64,000 bases of DNA from Staphylococcus gallinarum (GTDB lineage: Bacteria > Bacillota > Bacilli > Staphylococcales > Staphylococcaceae), in contig NZ_JXCF01000026.1 in NCBI RefSeq assembly GCF_000875895.1, forward strand, positions 62,001 to 126,000, written 5' to 3'. Under the pieces are notes generated by a model. It was not told the origin of the DNA, did no database searches, and saw nothing but the letters and a program-made list of their open reading frames with translations. Made by a program: the position numbers and the translations under genes. This document shows positions 23,351-31,976 of this stretch, in pieces; position 1 is the first letter of the stretch, and every line of letters begins with the position of its first letter.

Positions 23351-24070
23351 ATGACAAAAGTCGATATTGCTGTGACGATAGCTCCAGAAAATAAAATAAC
23401 TGAAGAAACACTACAACAATTAAAATTGTATAGTGACTCATTTGAAATTATTGAATTGCGCATAGATCAGTGGCAAGCGTACAATAATGAATTATTGGAG
23501 CAAACTATTGAGTCAATAAAAGAGTTGAATATCAATAAGCGATTATTGGTGACCTATAGAACGCAATCACAAGGTGGTGCAGGAACACTTGAAGATGATA
23601 ATTATAGACAATTGTTATTCAATATTTGCAATGTCAATGGTGTTGATTTACTAGATATTGAATTTGACAAGTCTGTTAACAGAGATTTATTCATAGCACT
23701 TGTAAATGATGTGGAGTCACAAGGTGTGGAAACTGTATTGTCATATCATGATTTCAAACAAACGCCGCCTATAGAAGAATTAAAGCATTTATATTTTAAA
23801 ATGCACCAATTGTCACCAAGCTATATCAAGGTTGCTGTGATGCCACATGACAAGATGGATGTGCTACGCTTGTTAGAAGTGGTTTCTGAAACCGCTGATA
23901 CAGTATCAGAAAAGGTGATTGGCATATCAATGTCTAAATTAGGTATTGTTTCAAGGACTGCGCAAGGTGTATTTGGTGGAGTAGTTTCTTATGGTTGTTT
24001 GGATACACCGAAAGCACCTGGTCAAATTCATGTTGAAACATTGAGAGCACAGTTGAATCTATATGAGTAA
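23351..24070 (+). CDS. aroD: 3-Dehydroquinate dehydratase, type I
   Basis: The 239-residue enzyme converts 3-dehydroquinate to 3-dehydroshikimate in the shikimate pathway. Type I features are the Schiff-base Lys160 in SPSYIKVAVMP, the catalytic His133 in LSYHDF, and the substrate-binding region ELRIDQW and VTYRTQSQGG. The length equals that of S. aureus AroD. ATG 23351 is chosen since AAAGGGAG lies before it; an in-frame ATG at 23228 would add 41 unrelated residues. Its nitroreductase neighbour follows after 67 bases on the same strand but has a separate promoter with a Fur-like box. Confidence 0.93.
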   Translation: MTKVDIAVTIAPENKITEETLQQLKLYSDSFEIIELRIDQWQAYNNELLEQTIESIKELNINKRLLVTYRTQSQGGAGTLEDDNYRQLLFNICNVNGVDLLDIEFDKSVNRDLFIALVNDVESQGVETVLSYHDFKQTPPIEELKHLYFKMHQLSPSYIKVAVMPHDKMDVLRLLEVVSETADTVSEKVIGISMSKLGIVSRTAQGVFGGVVSYGCLDTPKAPGQIHVETLRAQLNLYE

Positions 24071-24100
24071 TTTGAAAATATCGTCATTCTACATTATAAT

Positions 24101-24115
24101 TGATAATAGTTATCA
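24101..24115 (+). promoter_or_regulatory. Fur-like box overlapping the nitroreductase promoter
   Basis: TGATAATAGTTATCA matches the 7-1-7 Fur consensus TGATAATNATTATCA with one mismatch and directly abuts a TATAAT -10 hexamer (24095-24100). It lies 23 bases before the start codon. Confidence 0.55.
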
Positions 24116-24137
24116 ATAGAGAAAGGGCGATATAACT

Positions 24138-24677
24138 ATGGAACTGCAAGAGGCTATTTCACAACGTAGAAGTGTAAAAATCTTTAAGAGAGATATGACT
24201 ATAGATGAAGATGCATTATATGATGCGATTAAAAAGGCTGCTGATGCACCTAACCATGGACACAGGGAACCGTGGAGAGTGATTCACGTTGCTAAAGATA
24301 GATTGGGAAATATGAGTAAACAACTAACTCAAATTGCGTTTCATGATAAACCGAAAAAGCAAGAAGATCACTATCAAGTCGTTACTAATTTAGGTGGTAT
24401 GTTGGTCTTGATTTTAAAGGAAGACCCTCATCAATTAGAAGGTTTAGAAGATCATTTGGCGTTTGGTGCTTATGTACAAAATTTGATGCTGTTGTTGCAT
24501 GAAGCAGGAATAGGTACATGTTGGAAGACGCCGCCTTATATTTTTGACAAAGAAGTCCAAGCTCTATTTAATATTCAAGAAAACGAACGTTTACTAGGAT
24601 TTTTATATTTAACTGACTTAGAAGATAAAATGAATTATAGACCACGACATACTGAAAATATAATTGAAAAGTTTTAG
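24138..24677 (+). CDS. Nitroreductase family protein
   Basis: The 179-residue FMN-dependent enzyme begins LQEAISQRRSVKIFKRDM, with the flavin-phosphate-binding RRS. Further landmarks are APNHGHREPWRVIHV and the C-terminal GIGTCWKTPPYIF and LLGFLYLTD. Members reduce nitro compounds, quinones or S-nitroso thiols with NAD(P)H. It has GAAAGGGCG before the ATG. The Fur-like box in the promoter suggests iron-dependent expression. A bidirectional terminator separates it from the convergent thioredoxin-like gene. Confidence 0.88.
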   Translation: MELQEAISQRRSVKIFKRDMTIDEDALYDAIKKAADAPNHGHREPWRVIHVAKDRLGNMSKQLTQIAFHDKPKKQEDHYQVVTNLGGMLVLILKEDPHQLEGLEDHLAFGAYVQNLMLLLHEAGIGTCWKTPPYIFDKEVQALFNIQENERLLGFLYLTDLEDKMNYRPRHTENIIEKF

Positions 24678-24687
24678 CCCATTAAAA

Positions 24688-24743
24688 AAGGAGTGAGACC
24701 AAGAAGTCTATATCAATAGATTTTAGTCTCACTCCTTAATTTA
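24688..24743. terminator. Bidirectional terminator
   Basis: AAGGAGTGAGAC/GTCTCACTCCTT outer arms and an inner TCTAT/ATAGA; A/T runs on both sides serve the convergent genes. Confidence 0.75.
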
Positions 24744-25064
24744 TTATTTAAATGTTTCTGCTAAGAAAGATTCAACTTGTTCTGGTGATTTAGCATTTGC
24801 AGAATGTAAGTGTGCTAATTTATTTCCATCTTTAAATACGAGTAGACTTGGAATTCCCATCACTTCATTGTCTGCAGCTACATCTTCTAATTCATCTCTG
24901 TTAACTGTAAACCATTGGTAATCATTATATTTTTCAGTTATTGGATCAATCCACATATCCATAGCTTTACAATCAGGGCACCAGCCTGCTTCGAATTTAA
25001 CAATGACTGGTTGATCACTTTGAATTGTCTCTTTAAATTGATCAGTTGTATTAATAGGTTGCAT
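24744..25064 (-). CDS. Thioredoxin family protein
   Basis: The 106-residue protein is a stand-alone thioredoxin fold with active site W-C29-P-D-C32 (KFEAGWCPDCK) and the cis-Pro loop MGIPSLLVFKDG. The CPDC motif differs from the CGPC of housekeeping TrxA, which suggests a separate redox potential or partner set. Cytosolic. AAGGAG precedes the ATG. The adjacent Spx/ArsC-like gene is divergent, a pairing seen across staphylococci. Confidence 0.88.
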   Translation of the reverse strand: MQPINTTDQFKETIQSDQPVIVKFEAGWCPDCKAMDMWIDPITEKYNDYQWFTVNRDELEDVAADNEVMGIPSLLVFKDGNKLAHLHSANAKSPEQVESFLAETFK

Positions 25065-25206
25065 AATTAATTCTCCTTTTTGATAGATTAGTAATACTAT
25101 TATAGCGAAATTATAATTCTAATAAAAAAAATTAGCTTAATAATTAGAGCGTTTTATGAATAAATTTGATATATTAGTGATAACTAGACATAGGAGGTAC
25201 AGAATA

Positions 25207-25560
25207 ATGATAAAATTTTACCAGTATCCTAATTGTACAACATGTAAAAAAGCAGCGAAATTCTTAAAAGACTATGGCGTTAGCTTTGAACCAATTGATA
25301 TTGTACAACACACACCTACTAAGAGTGAATTTAAAGAAATTTTAGCTGGAACAGATATTGAAATTAATAAACTTTTCAATACGCATGGCGCAAAATACAG
25401 AGAGTTAGGTCTCAAAGATAAGATAAATGATTTAACAGATGATGAAAAACTAGATTTACTAGCTTCAAACGGTATGCTAGTTAAACGACCACTTGCTGTA
25501 TCTGGTGATAAAGTGACTGTTGGCTTTAAAGAAGACGAATATAAACAAGTTTGGTTATAA
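25207..25560 (+). CDS. Spx/ArsC family thiol protein (arsenate reductase-like)
   Basis: The 117-residue product has the ArsC/Spx fold with a CxxC active site, Cys10-Thr-Thr-Cys13 (FYQYPNCTTCKK), the conserved FEPIDI, KLFNTHGAKYRELGLKDK and the VKRPLAVSGDKVTVGFKEDEY ending. It corresponds to the YffB/YusI-like branch rather than to the regulator Spx itself, so it is probably a cytosolic thiol reductase of unknown substrate. AGGAGG precedes ATG 25207; an upstream in-frame ATG at 25156 has no ribosome site. Confidence 0.85.
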   Translation: MIKFYQYPNCTTCKKAAKFLKDYGVSFEPIDIVQHTPTKSEFKEILAGTDIEINKLFNTHGAKYRELGLKDKINDLTDDEKLDLLASNGMLVKRPLAVSGDKVTVGFKEDEYKQVWL

Positions 25561-25610
25561 GACAATATTAGTCATGGCAATCAAGTAAAGCATAATAAAT
25601 TTACAAAAAA

Positions 25611-25624
25611 TGAAAACGCTTTAT
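25611..25624 (+). promoter_or_regulatory. Possible CcpA (cre) site upstream of gcvH
   Basis: TGAAAACGCTTTAT matches the cre core (TGAAAACGCTTT) but lacks the terminal CA. It lies about 110 bases before gcvH. Confidence 0.35.
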
Positions 25625-25734
25625 AAAAATGAGCGAAAAACGGTTGAAGGTGCAATGTTATCCCACTTTATAGTTGCCCTAATACCTTTCATATGGCATC
25701 ATGAATATGTAATAACATTTAGGAGGGGATACTC

Positions 25735-26115
25735 GTGGCAGTACCAAACGAATTAAAATATTCTAAAGAACATGAATGGGTAAAAGTTGAAGGAAATACA
25801 GCAACAATTGGTATTACTGAATACGCTCAAAACGAATTAGGAGATATCGTATTCGTTGAATTACCAGAAGTTGATGATGAAATTAATGAAGGCGACACTT
25901 TTGGTAGTGTTGAATCTGTAAAAACTGTTTCTGAATTATATGCACCACTTTCAGGTAAAGTACTTAGCTCAAATGATGAGTTAGAGGATAGCCCTGAGTT
26001 TGTAAATGAATCACCATATGAAAAAGCATGGATGATTAAAATTGAATTAAGTGATGAAAGCCAATTAGAAGATTTATTATCAGCAGAACAATATTCTGAA
26101 ATGATTGGTGAATAA
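25735..26115 (+). CDS. gcvH: Glycine cleavage system H protein
   Basis: The 126-residue lipoyl carrier has the swinging-arm lysine Lys63 in [13 protein letters not shown] and the fold's [24 protein letters not shown] and flexible acidic C terminus. In Firmicutes GcvH is also the hub that receives octanoyl/lipoyl groups before their transfer to the 2-oxoacid dehydrogenases; LipA, which inserts the sulfurs, is encoded at 43303. The start is GTG after GGAGGGG. The genes gcvT and gcvP are not in this neighbourhood. The yusF/yusE-like genes and metNIQ follow, as in Bacillus. Confidence 0.95.
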   Translation: MAVPNELKYSKEHEWVKVEGNTATIGITEYAQNELGDIVFVELPEVDDEINEGDTFGSVESVKTVSELYAPLSGKVLSSNDELEDSPEFVNESPYEKAWMIKIELSDESQLEDLLSAEQYSEMIGE

Positions 26116-26125
26116 ACATGACTGA

Positions 26126-26160
26126 AACTCCTTGATCCTTTGAATCTGGGAGTTTTATTT
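26126..26160 (+). terminator. Terminator of gcvH
   Basis: AACTCC pairs with GGAGTT with an inner GAT/ATC; TTATTTTAT follows. Confidence 0.55.
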
Positions 26161-26412
26161 TATATGTAAAAATAGTGCAAATTATATTAAGCGGATGAAT
26201 AATCTTTAACAATATAAAAAGAAGATGTTATATGCTGTGGTAATGCATAAAATAGATGCAATAACTATATATGAACAATTAAGATATAGTCAAATTTATC
26301 TAGAGTGTGCAAAGGTTACATGATAAAAATGTAAATAATGTTTATGCTTATTAACTAATGTGAAAAAACTTAATAGAAGAGAATAACTATCAACATTTAG
26401 AGGGTGGATATC

Positions 26413-26805
26413 ATGACGATACTAAACCAAGTAATCATTGTCGAGGGGAAGTCCGACAAGAAGAGGGTAAAGCAAGTTATAGATCAGCCAATTGAAATTA
26501 TTTGTACGAATGGTACAATGGGCGTTGATAAATTAGATGCAATGATTGAATCATTATATGGAAAACAAGTGCATATACTTGTTGATTCAGATAATGAAGG
26601 TGAAAAAATCCGTAAATGGTTTAAACGTTATTTAAGTGAAAGTCATCATATTAGAATTGATAAACAATATTGTGAAGTTGCAAAATGTCCAAAGCCATAT
26701 CTCTCACGAGTTCTAGAAAAAAATGGATTTAAAGTAAAGGATGAAGAGAGCATGGCAAAGGCTCAAATAGATTATATAGCTGAAAGGGTTAGTTTATTAA
26801 CATGA
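26413..26805 (+). CDS. Toprim domain protein (YusF-like)
   Basis: The 130-residue product is a lone Toprim domain: the catalytic Glu in VIIVEGKSDKKR and the metal-binding DSDNEG (VHILVDSDNEGEKIRKWFKRY). This matches Bacillus YusF, related to the Toprim part of RNase M5 and primases, so nucleic-acid cleavage or transfer is possible but not shown. ATG 26413 is used because GAGGGTGG lies before it. It overlaps the downstream thioredoxin-like gene by four bases (ATGA), indicating coupled translation. Confidence 0.82.
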   Translation: MTILNQVIIVEGKSDKKRVKQVIDQPIEIICTNGTMGVDKLDAMIESLYGKQVHILVDSDNEGEKIRKWFKRYLSESHHIRIDKQYCEVAKCPKPYLSRVLEKNGFKVKDEESMAKAQIDYIAERVSLLT

Positions 26806-27101
26806 ACGTAGCAAAAGAAACGCGTGTCGATATACATGAACACGATGATAAAGAGAAATCACTGGTGTTTGGCTATACACCTACGTGTGGAACATGTAAA
26901 ATATCTGAACGAATGTTAGACATCGCTAATGAAATCTTACAATTACCAATTACGAAAGTGGATTTGAATTTTTATCCAGAATATAGCCAAAAGCACGAAA
27001 TTCAATCTGTACCCGTACTAATAGTCATGTCAAAAGGCCAAGAGATAAAGCGTATTTACGCATTTCAGTCGGTACCTTATTTATTAGAAAATTTAAAATA
27101 G
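26802..27101 (+). CDS. Thioredoxin-like protein (YusE-like)
   Basis: The 99-residue protein has a thioredoxin fold with Cys29-Gly-Thr-Cys32 (FGYTPTCGTCK) and the cis-Pro loop QSVPVLIVMSKGQEI. It is translated with the upstream Toprim gene (ATGA overlap). In Bacillus the same pair (yusE-yusF) sits between gcvH and the methionine importer genes, as here; the functional link is unknown. Probably a cytosolic disulfide reductase with a specific partner. Confidence 0.82.
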   Translation: MNVAKETRVDIHEHDDKEKSLVFGYTPTCGTCKISERMLDIANEILQLPITKVDLNFYPEYSQKHEIQSVPVLIVMSKGQEIKRIYAFQSVPYLLENLK

Positions 27102-27156
27102 TTATTGACGAATCTCTAGTGCGATGGTAGGATTATTGATAATTAAATAAATGAAA

Positions 27157-27317
27157 CTCTTATCACGAGAGGTGGAGGGATGTGCCCTACGAAGCCCGGC
27201 AACCGTCTGTAACAGAAATGGTGCCAATTCACAAAAAGTCTTGTTGGACTTTTGGAGATGAGAGAAGCGGCAAATGCTTTCTCTATTCTTCGGTGAACAA
27301 GGGAAAGCATTTTTTAA
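27157..27317 (+). ncRNA. SAM-I riboswitch (S-box) with transcription terminator
   Basis: The aptamer core shows P1 arms CTCTTATC (27157-27164) and GATGAGAG (27257-27264), the invariant GAGGTGGAGGGATGTGCCCT, GAAGCCCGGCAACC and GGTGCCAATTC. It is followed by a terminator (27272-27312, AAATGCTTTC/GAAAGCATTT, then TTTTT). S-adenosylmethionine binding would favour the terminator and shut off the methionine importer downstream. The metN start lies about 30 bases after the T run. Confidence 0.95.
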
Positions 27318-27347
27318 TTGATAGAGCAATACAAGGAGGCAACTATG

Positions 27348-28373
27348 ATGATTGAGTTAAATCAAATAGTGAAAAGGTACAAAACTAAGAAACAAGACGT
27401 ACTTGCTGTAGATCATGTTGATTTAAGCATTCAATCAGGCTCAATCTTTGGGGTAGTTGGTTTTTCTGGTGCAGGAAAGAGTACTTTAATCAGACTCTTA
27501 AATAATCTCGAACAGCCTACTTCAGGAGACGTTATCATTGATGGCGATACTATAGGGAAACTATCAAAATCAGAATTACGTAAAAAACGTCAAAAAGTGA
27601 GCATGATATTTCAACATTTTAACTTACTATGGTCAAGAACGGTTTTAAATAATATTACGTTTCCGTTAGAAATTGCAGGTGTTTCAAGATCAGAAGCGAA
27701 ACAACGTGCACTAGAACTAGTGGAGCTAGTAGGATTGAAAGGTAGAGAGGACGCTTATCCGTCAGAACTATCTGGTGGTCAGAAACAACGTGTCGGTATT
27801 GCAAGAGCATTGGCTAATGAGCCGAATGTATTACTATGTGATGAAGCAACGAGTGCCCTTGACCCACAAACAACGGATGAAATCTTAGATTTGCTGTTGA
27901 AAATCAAGGAACAACGTAATTTAACAATTGTGATCATTACACACGAAATGCAAGTTATTAGACGCATATGTGATGAAGTAGCCGTGATGGAAAATGGCCG
28001 AGTCATTGAACAAGGTGCAGTAACATCTGTCTTTGAAAACCCACAACACGATGTGACAAAACGTTTTGTCAAAGATGATTTAAATGATGATTTTGATGAG
28101 TCTATTACTGATTTAGTACATATTGATGATAATTCGTATATCGTACGTTTGAACTTTACAGGTAATAATACGACTGAACCACTTATTTCATATATTACAA
28201 AAACACATGATATTGATGTGAACATATTAGAAGCGAATATCAAACATTCTAAAGACGGTTCCATCGGATTCTTGGTATTACATTTACCATCATTAGATTC
28301 AGAAAAGTTCGAAAAGTTCAAAAATGATTTAGAAGCGCAACATGTTTCATTGGAGGTGTTAAAGCATGGGTAA
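27348..28373 (+). CDS. metN: Methionine ABC transporter ATP-binding protein
   Basis: The 341-residue ATPase has Walker [10 protein letters not shown], signature LSGGQKQR, Walker [14 protein letters not shown] and a C-terminal NIL domain (from about residue 265) that senses methionine in this family. It energises MetI for uptake of methionine and its analogues. AAGGAGG precedes tandem ATG codons at 27345 and 27348; spacing favours the latter. The gene overlaps metI by eight bases. Control is through the SAM riboswitch upstream. It corresponds to the second metN (metN2) of S. aureus. Confidence 0.93.
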   Translation: MIELNQIVKRYKTKKQDVLAVDHVDLSIQSGSIFGVVGFSGAGKSTLIRLLNNLEQPTSGDVIIDGDTIGKLSKSELRKKRQKVSMIFQHFNLLWSRTVLNNITFPLEIAGVSRSEAKQRALELVELVGLKGREDAYPSELSGGQKQRVGIARALANEPNVLLCDEATSALDPQTTDEILDLLLKIKEQRNLTIVIITHEMQVIRRICDEVAVMENGRVIEQGAVTSVFENPQHDVTKRFVKDDLNDDFDESITDLVHIDDNSYIVRLNFTGNNTTEPLISYITKTHDIDVNILEANIKHSKDGSIGFLVLHLPSLDSEKFEKFKNDLEAQHVSLEVLKHG

Positions 28374-29061
28374 TTCATTTAGTGACATACTCCAAGAAAT
28401 GATTACAATGCCAAATGTTCAATGGAGTGAGGTTTGGATTGCAACATACGAGACATTGTATATGACAATTGTTTCTACGATATTTGCATTTATCTTTGGT
28501 TTAATTTTAGGTGTGTTATTATTCTTATCTGCTAAAAGTGATTCGAAGGCAGCTAGAATATTTTATAATATTGTATCGTTCATTGTTAACTTGTTCAGAG
28601 CGATACCATTCATTATCTTGATATTACTATTAATTCCTTTTACAAGCTTAGTACTTGGAACAATTAGTGGTCCTACTGGTGCTTTACCAGCACTAATTAT
28701 CGGTGCTGCACCATTCTATGCACGATTAGTCGAAATTGCATTTAAAGAAATCGATAAAGGTGTTATCGAGGCAGCATGGTCAATGGGTGCAAATACTTGG
28801 ACTGTAGTTAAAAAGGTATTAATTCCTGAAGCAATGCCAGCATTAATCTCAGGTATTACGGTTACTGCCATCGCATTAGTTGGTTCAACGGCAATTGCCG
28901 GAGTTATTGGTGCAGGTGGGTTAGGTAACTTGGCATATTTAACTGGATTTACCCGAAACCAAAATGATGTCATTTTAGTTTCAACTATTTTAATACTTAT
29001 TATTGTCTTTATCATTCAATTTATTGGTGATTGGGCTACAAATAAGATAGATAAGAGATAA
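28366..29061 (+). CDS. metI: Methionine ABC transporter permease
   Basis: The 231-residue protein has five membrane helices and the MetI coupling motif [30 protein letters not shown], the EAA loop that contacts MetN. A conserved [24 protein letters not shown] follows. It forms the dimeric channel of the MetNIQ importer. The ATG lies inside the end of metN, so translation is coupled; metQ starts 22 bases after it. Confidence 0.93.
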   Translation: MGNSFSDILQEMITMPNVQWSEVWIATYETLYMTIVSTIFAFIFGLILGVLLFLSAKSDSKAARIFYNIVSFIVNLFRAIPFIILILLLIPFTSLVLGTISGPTGALPALIIGAAPFYARLVEIAFKEIDKGVIEAAWSMGANTWTVVKKVLIPEAMPALISGITVTAIALVGSTAIAGVIGAGGLGNLAYLTGFTRNQNDVILVSTILILIIVFIIQFIGDWATNKIDKR

Positions 29062-29083
29062 AATTAAAAGGAGACTTAACGAT

Positions 29084-29896
29084 ATGAAAAAATTATTTAG
29101 TTTTGCTTCGGTTTTAGTTCTTGCACTTGTTTTAGCAGCTTGTGGTAATGGCGGCGGGAAAGATAAGACCATTACAGTTGGAGCATCACCAGCGCCACAT
29201 GCAGAAATTTTGGAAAAGGCTAAACCATTACTTAAAGACAAAGGTTATAACTTAAAGATTAAAACAATTAACGACTACACTACGCCAAATAAATTATTAA
29301 ATAAAGGTGAATTGGATGCAAACTTCTTCCAACATACACCATATTTAAAAACAGATAAAAAAGACAAAGGTTATAAAATTGAATCTGCTGGTAACGTACA
29401 CTTAGAACCAATGGCTGTATATTCTAAAAAATATAAAAGCTTAAAAGACTTACCAAAAGGTGCAACAGTTTACGTATCAAACAACCCAGCTGAAGAAGGT
29501 AGATTCTTAAAATTCTTCGTTGATGAAGGCTTAATCAAATTGAAAAAAGGTGTAAAACCTGAAGACGCAACATTTAAAGATATCACTGAAAACAAAAAAG
29601 ATATCAAATTTAACAACAAACAATCTGCAGAATACTTACCTAAGATTTATCAAAATCAAAAAGCAGATGCTGTAATTATTAACTCAAACTTTGCTATCGA
29701 TCAAAAATTAAGTCCACAAAAAGATTCAATTGTTGTTGAGAAAGCAAAAGATAATCCATATGCTAACCTAATCGCAGTTAAAGAAGGACATAAAGACGAT
29801 AAGAAAATCAAAGCATTAATGGAAGTATTACATTCTAAAGAAATCAAAGATTACATTAATAAAAAATATGATGGTGCTGTAGTACCAGCAAAATAA
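29084..29896 (+). CDS. metQ: Methionine-binding lipoprotein
   Basis: The 270-residue lipoprotein has a signal peptide with lipobox LAAC (Cys20) and the NlpA/MetQ fold: ITVGASPAPHAEILEKAKPLL at the front, the ligand-binding FFQHTPYL, and VYVSNNPAEEGRFL with the conserved Arg. It captures methionine outside the membrane and delivers it to MetI. Third gene of the metNIQ operon, followed by a terminator. Confidence 0.93.
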   Translation: MKKLFSFASVLVLALVLAACGNGGGKDKTITVGASPAPHAEILEKAKPLLKDKGYNLKIKTINDYTTPNKLLNKGELDANFFQHTPYLKTDKKDKGYKIESAGNVHLEPMAVYSKKYKSLKDLPKGATVYVSNNPAEEGRFLKFFVDEGLIKLKKGVKPEDATFKDITENKKDIKFNNKQSAEYLPKIYQNQKADAVIINSNFAIDQKLSPQKDSIVVEKAKDNPYANLIAVKEGHKDDKKIKALMEVLHSKEIKDYINKKYDGAVVPAK

Positions 29897-29912
29897 TATT
29901 GAATATAGTCCA

Positions 29913-29950
29913 TCCCTCTCTAGCCGTAATGGTTAGTGGGGGATTTTTTA
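29913..29950 (+). terminator. Terminator of the metNIQ operon
   Basis: CCC-TCTA-CC pairs with GG-TAG-GGG around GTAAT; six T follow. Confidence 0.65.
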
Positions 29951-30139
29951 TATTAAAGAGTTTAAATAATGTCTCTCAAATAACTATAAATAGTTAAGGA
30001 AGAAATGTGACTCCTCAGTAAATGTTTAAATATAAATTAAAGTGTATACATTAATATTAAAGGGCGATTAATGATACTATATCGCTATTTAAAATCATAT
30101 ATTAAGTGATAATAATAGATACAAATGAGGTGCGTATTT

Positions 30140-30226
30140 ATGAATGTTGGACTGATATTAGTAATAGTTATATGTTGTGGGTTATTGCCAGTAATTATTT
30201 CAATAAATGAAAAGAAGAAAAAATAG
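30140..30226 (+). CDS. Small single-span membrane protein (28 aa)
   Basis: GAGGTGCG precedes an ATG at 30140 and a 28-codon frame that starts MNVGLILVIVICCGLLPVII and ends NEKKKK: one hydrophobic helix with a Cys pair and a lysine-rich end. It resembles type I toxin-like or regulatory micro-proteins in build. Function unknown. Confidence 0.5.
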   Translation: MNVGLILVIVICCGLLPVIISINEKKKK

Positions 30227-30333
30227 TTCCTGCCGTATAGAAGTTTGGAAGTTTGAGTCATATTAATTGTGTGCAAGAGCTGTTGTATTAACATTGTGTT
30301 ATAGCGTAGTGGGGTGTATGAAAGCAAATGGTC

Positions 30334-30361
30334 AAGTTATAAGGTCCAAGTTATAAGGTCG
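30334..30361 (+). repeat. Tandem direct repeat, two 14-base units
   Basis: AAGTTATAAGGTCC is followed immediately by AAGTTATAAGGTCG. Thirteen of 14 bases are identical. Confidence 0.6.
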
Positions 30362-30433
30362 ATTTGAACAGGATGTGTTGAAGTGTGTAGTGGTCAGTTG
30401 AACGCAATCTGCCTATTAATAAGTATCGTAAAT

Positions 30434-30470
30434 AAAAAAGAACAAACACTCAATAAATGAGGTGTCTGTT
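30434..30470 (-). terminator. Terminator of the CNNM-type gene
   Basis: AACAAACACTCA pairs with TGAGGTGTCTGTT; six T follow on the minus strand. Confidence 0.65.
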
Positions 30471-30505
30471 CCTTTAAAAGAATATTCAATTACTTAACTT
30501 ATAAG

Positions 30506-31573
30506 TTAAACACGATCGTGCTCATCTTTGATGTCGCCAACGATTTTTTCTAAGATGTTTTCCATAGTTACGATACCAAGTGGTTGTTGCTTGTCATCTT
30601 CAATTAACGCAATATGAATTTGATGTGCTTTCATTTGTTCTAAAGCGTGATGTGCTTTTGTGTCGGGCTTTAATTTAAGAATTGAATTGGTAATTGTCTC
30701 GAGTGAAGTAACATTATCTTTGAGTAAATCTTTGGCATGAATATAGCCGATAATATTACTTTTTTCTCCTTTATACACAGGGAATCTTGTGTAATGTGCC
30801 TTGCTAATATAAGACTTTGTGTCATCATAACTATCTTGTACATTAATCGTAGCTACATCTGCCATTGCTACATACCCATCTTGAAGTTTCATTTCGTCAA
30901 AGGCAAACGCTCTGTTGATATGCGTTAATTCGTTTTGCGAAATTTCTCCACCAGCATGACTTTCTTTTAATAGTAACTTGATTTCTTCCTCTGAATGATA
31001 TATTTCACTTTCCTTTGCAGGCGTCATACCAAATAACTTTAATATTAATGTCGCTGAACCGTTAAGTATAAAAATAAATGGATAAAATAATTTAGAAAAC
31101 AAGATAATAGGTTTTGCGATTAATAAAGTAATTTGTTCGGCTTTTTGGATAGCGATTGTCTTTGGTGCCATCTCACCAATTGCAACGTGTAAATAAGTTG
31201 CAATAACAAATGCACCGATAAGTGTGAAAACATGTATCAAAGTGTCTGAAAGTCCTAAACTACTGAACAATGGATGTAGTATGAATTCGAATGTCGATTC
31301 ACCAACCATACCGATACCTAGAGCCGTTATCGTGATACCCAATTGACAGGCAGCTAAATATTCGTCGAGATTGGACACGACTTGTTGTGCAGCACGTGCT
31401 CGCTTGTTATTCTGTTTTGCGAGTGTGTTAATGCGTGATGATCTCACCTTTACGATAGCAAACTCGGTCGCTACGAAAAATGCTGTTAATGCTAATAAAA
31501 TGATAAAAGTCAATAAACTAAATAAGGTTCCCAATAAAGAATTAATTCCTCCTAAATAATTAAGTTCAATCAT
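30506..31573 (-). CDS. CNNM/DUF21-CBS membrane protein (hemolysin-C-like), short form
   Basis: The product has an N-terminal DUF21 (CNNM transmembrane) domain (about residues 10-200, including FFVATEFAIVKVRSSRI and GEMAPKTIAIQ), followed by a CBS pair (about 215-350). The usual C-terminal CorC_HlyC domain is absent, so it is about 80-90 residues shorter than typical members. The family is implicated in magnesium or cobalt export. ATG 31573 has no ribosome site; AGGAGG at about 31553-31548 lies inside the frame, so translation may start at TTG 31534 (13 bases downstream). Terminated by the hairpin at 30434. Confidence 0.85.
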   Translation of the reverse strand: MIELNYLGGINSLLGTLFSLLTFIILLALTAFFVATEFAIVKVRSSRINTLAKQNNKRARAAQQVVSNLDEYLAACQLGITITALGIGMVGESTFEFILHPLFSSLGLSDTLIHVFTLIGAFVIATYLHVAIGEMAPKTIAIQKAEQITLLIAKPIILFSKLFYPFIFILNGSATLILKLFGMTPAKESEIYHSEEEIKLLLKESHAGGEISQNELTHINRAFAFDEMKLQDGYVAMADVATINVQDSYDDTKSYISKAHYTRFPVYKGEKSNIIGYIHAKDLLKDNVTSLETITNSILKLKPDTKAHHALEQMKAHQIHIALIEDDKQQPLGIVTMENILEKIVGDIKDEHDRV

Positions 31574-31976
31574 ATTGATTGAACTATTATTATAAATAAA
31601 TCAAAAATAAAAGTCTAATGTAAAGAATGAATTTTATAGTTAAAATACACAAAAATTAAATGAGCAAATTCAATTATTACATTCTATTAATGAGTGTGTA
31701 TTGATTCTATGATAAGCGCATATTTTGATTTATATGTCTAAATTATAGTATTGAGAACATTACTTCATATTTTATCAGTTAATCAATTCTTAGTATCATT
31801 ATCAAAAATCATTGTGTTTTAAGAACTATTTTAATTTAGCGCTTGAAAAGGTTTATATTCGGATGTAACTACGTTATAATTATTAGTTGTAATATGATTT
31901 TAGTCTTTTGACTGTAGATTAAAATTATTATAAACTAGTAAGGAAAAACATATCATATATTACGGAGGGAATATGT
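31574..31976. other. Divergent intergenic region upstream of the suf operon
   Basis: AT-rich, 400 bases. TATAAT at about 31875-31880 is a candidate -10 element for the suf operon. TAGCGCTTGAAAAGG near 31838 only partly resembles a cre site. No coding frame. Confidence 0.4.

Larger units (their letters stand above)
29951..30433. other. Intergenic region after metQ (island-insertion neighbourhood in S. aureus)
   Basis: Apart from a 28-residue peptide gene and a tandem 14-base repeat (both listed), the stretch is AT-rich and non-coding. In several S. aureus genomes a pathogenicity island of the nu-Sa3 type sits between the methionine importer and the suf genes; no integrase or island gene is seen here. 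Confidence 0.4.

Noticed and set aside
27779..28378. 199-residue minus-strand frame inside metN
   Set aside because: Antisense to the ATPase and rich in Ser/Cys, as expected of a shadow frame.
31830..31860. cre site upstream of the suf operon
   Set aside because: Only the AGCGCT core matches; the outer bases do not fit.
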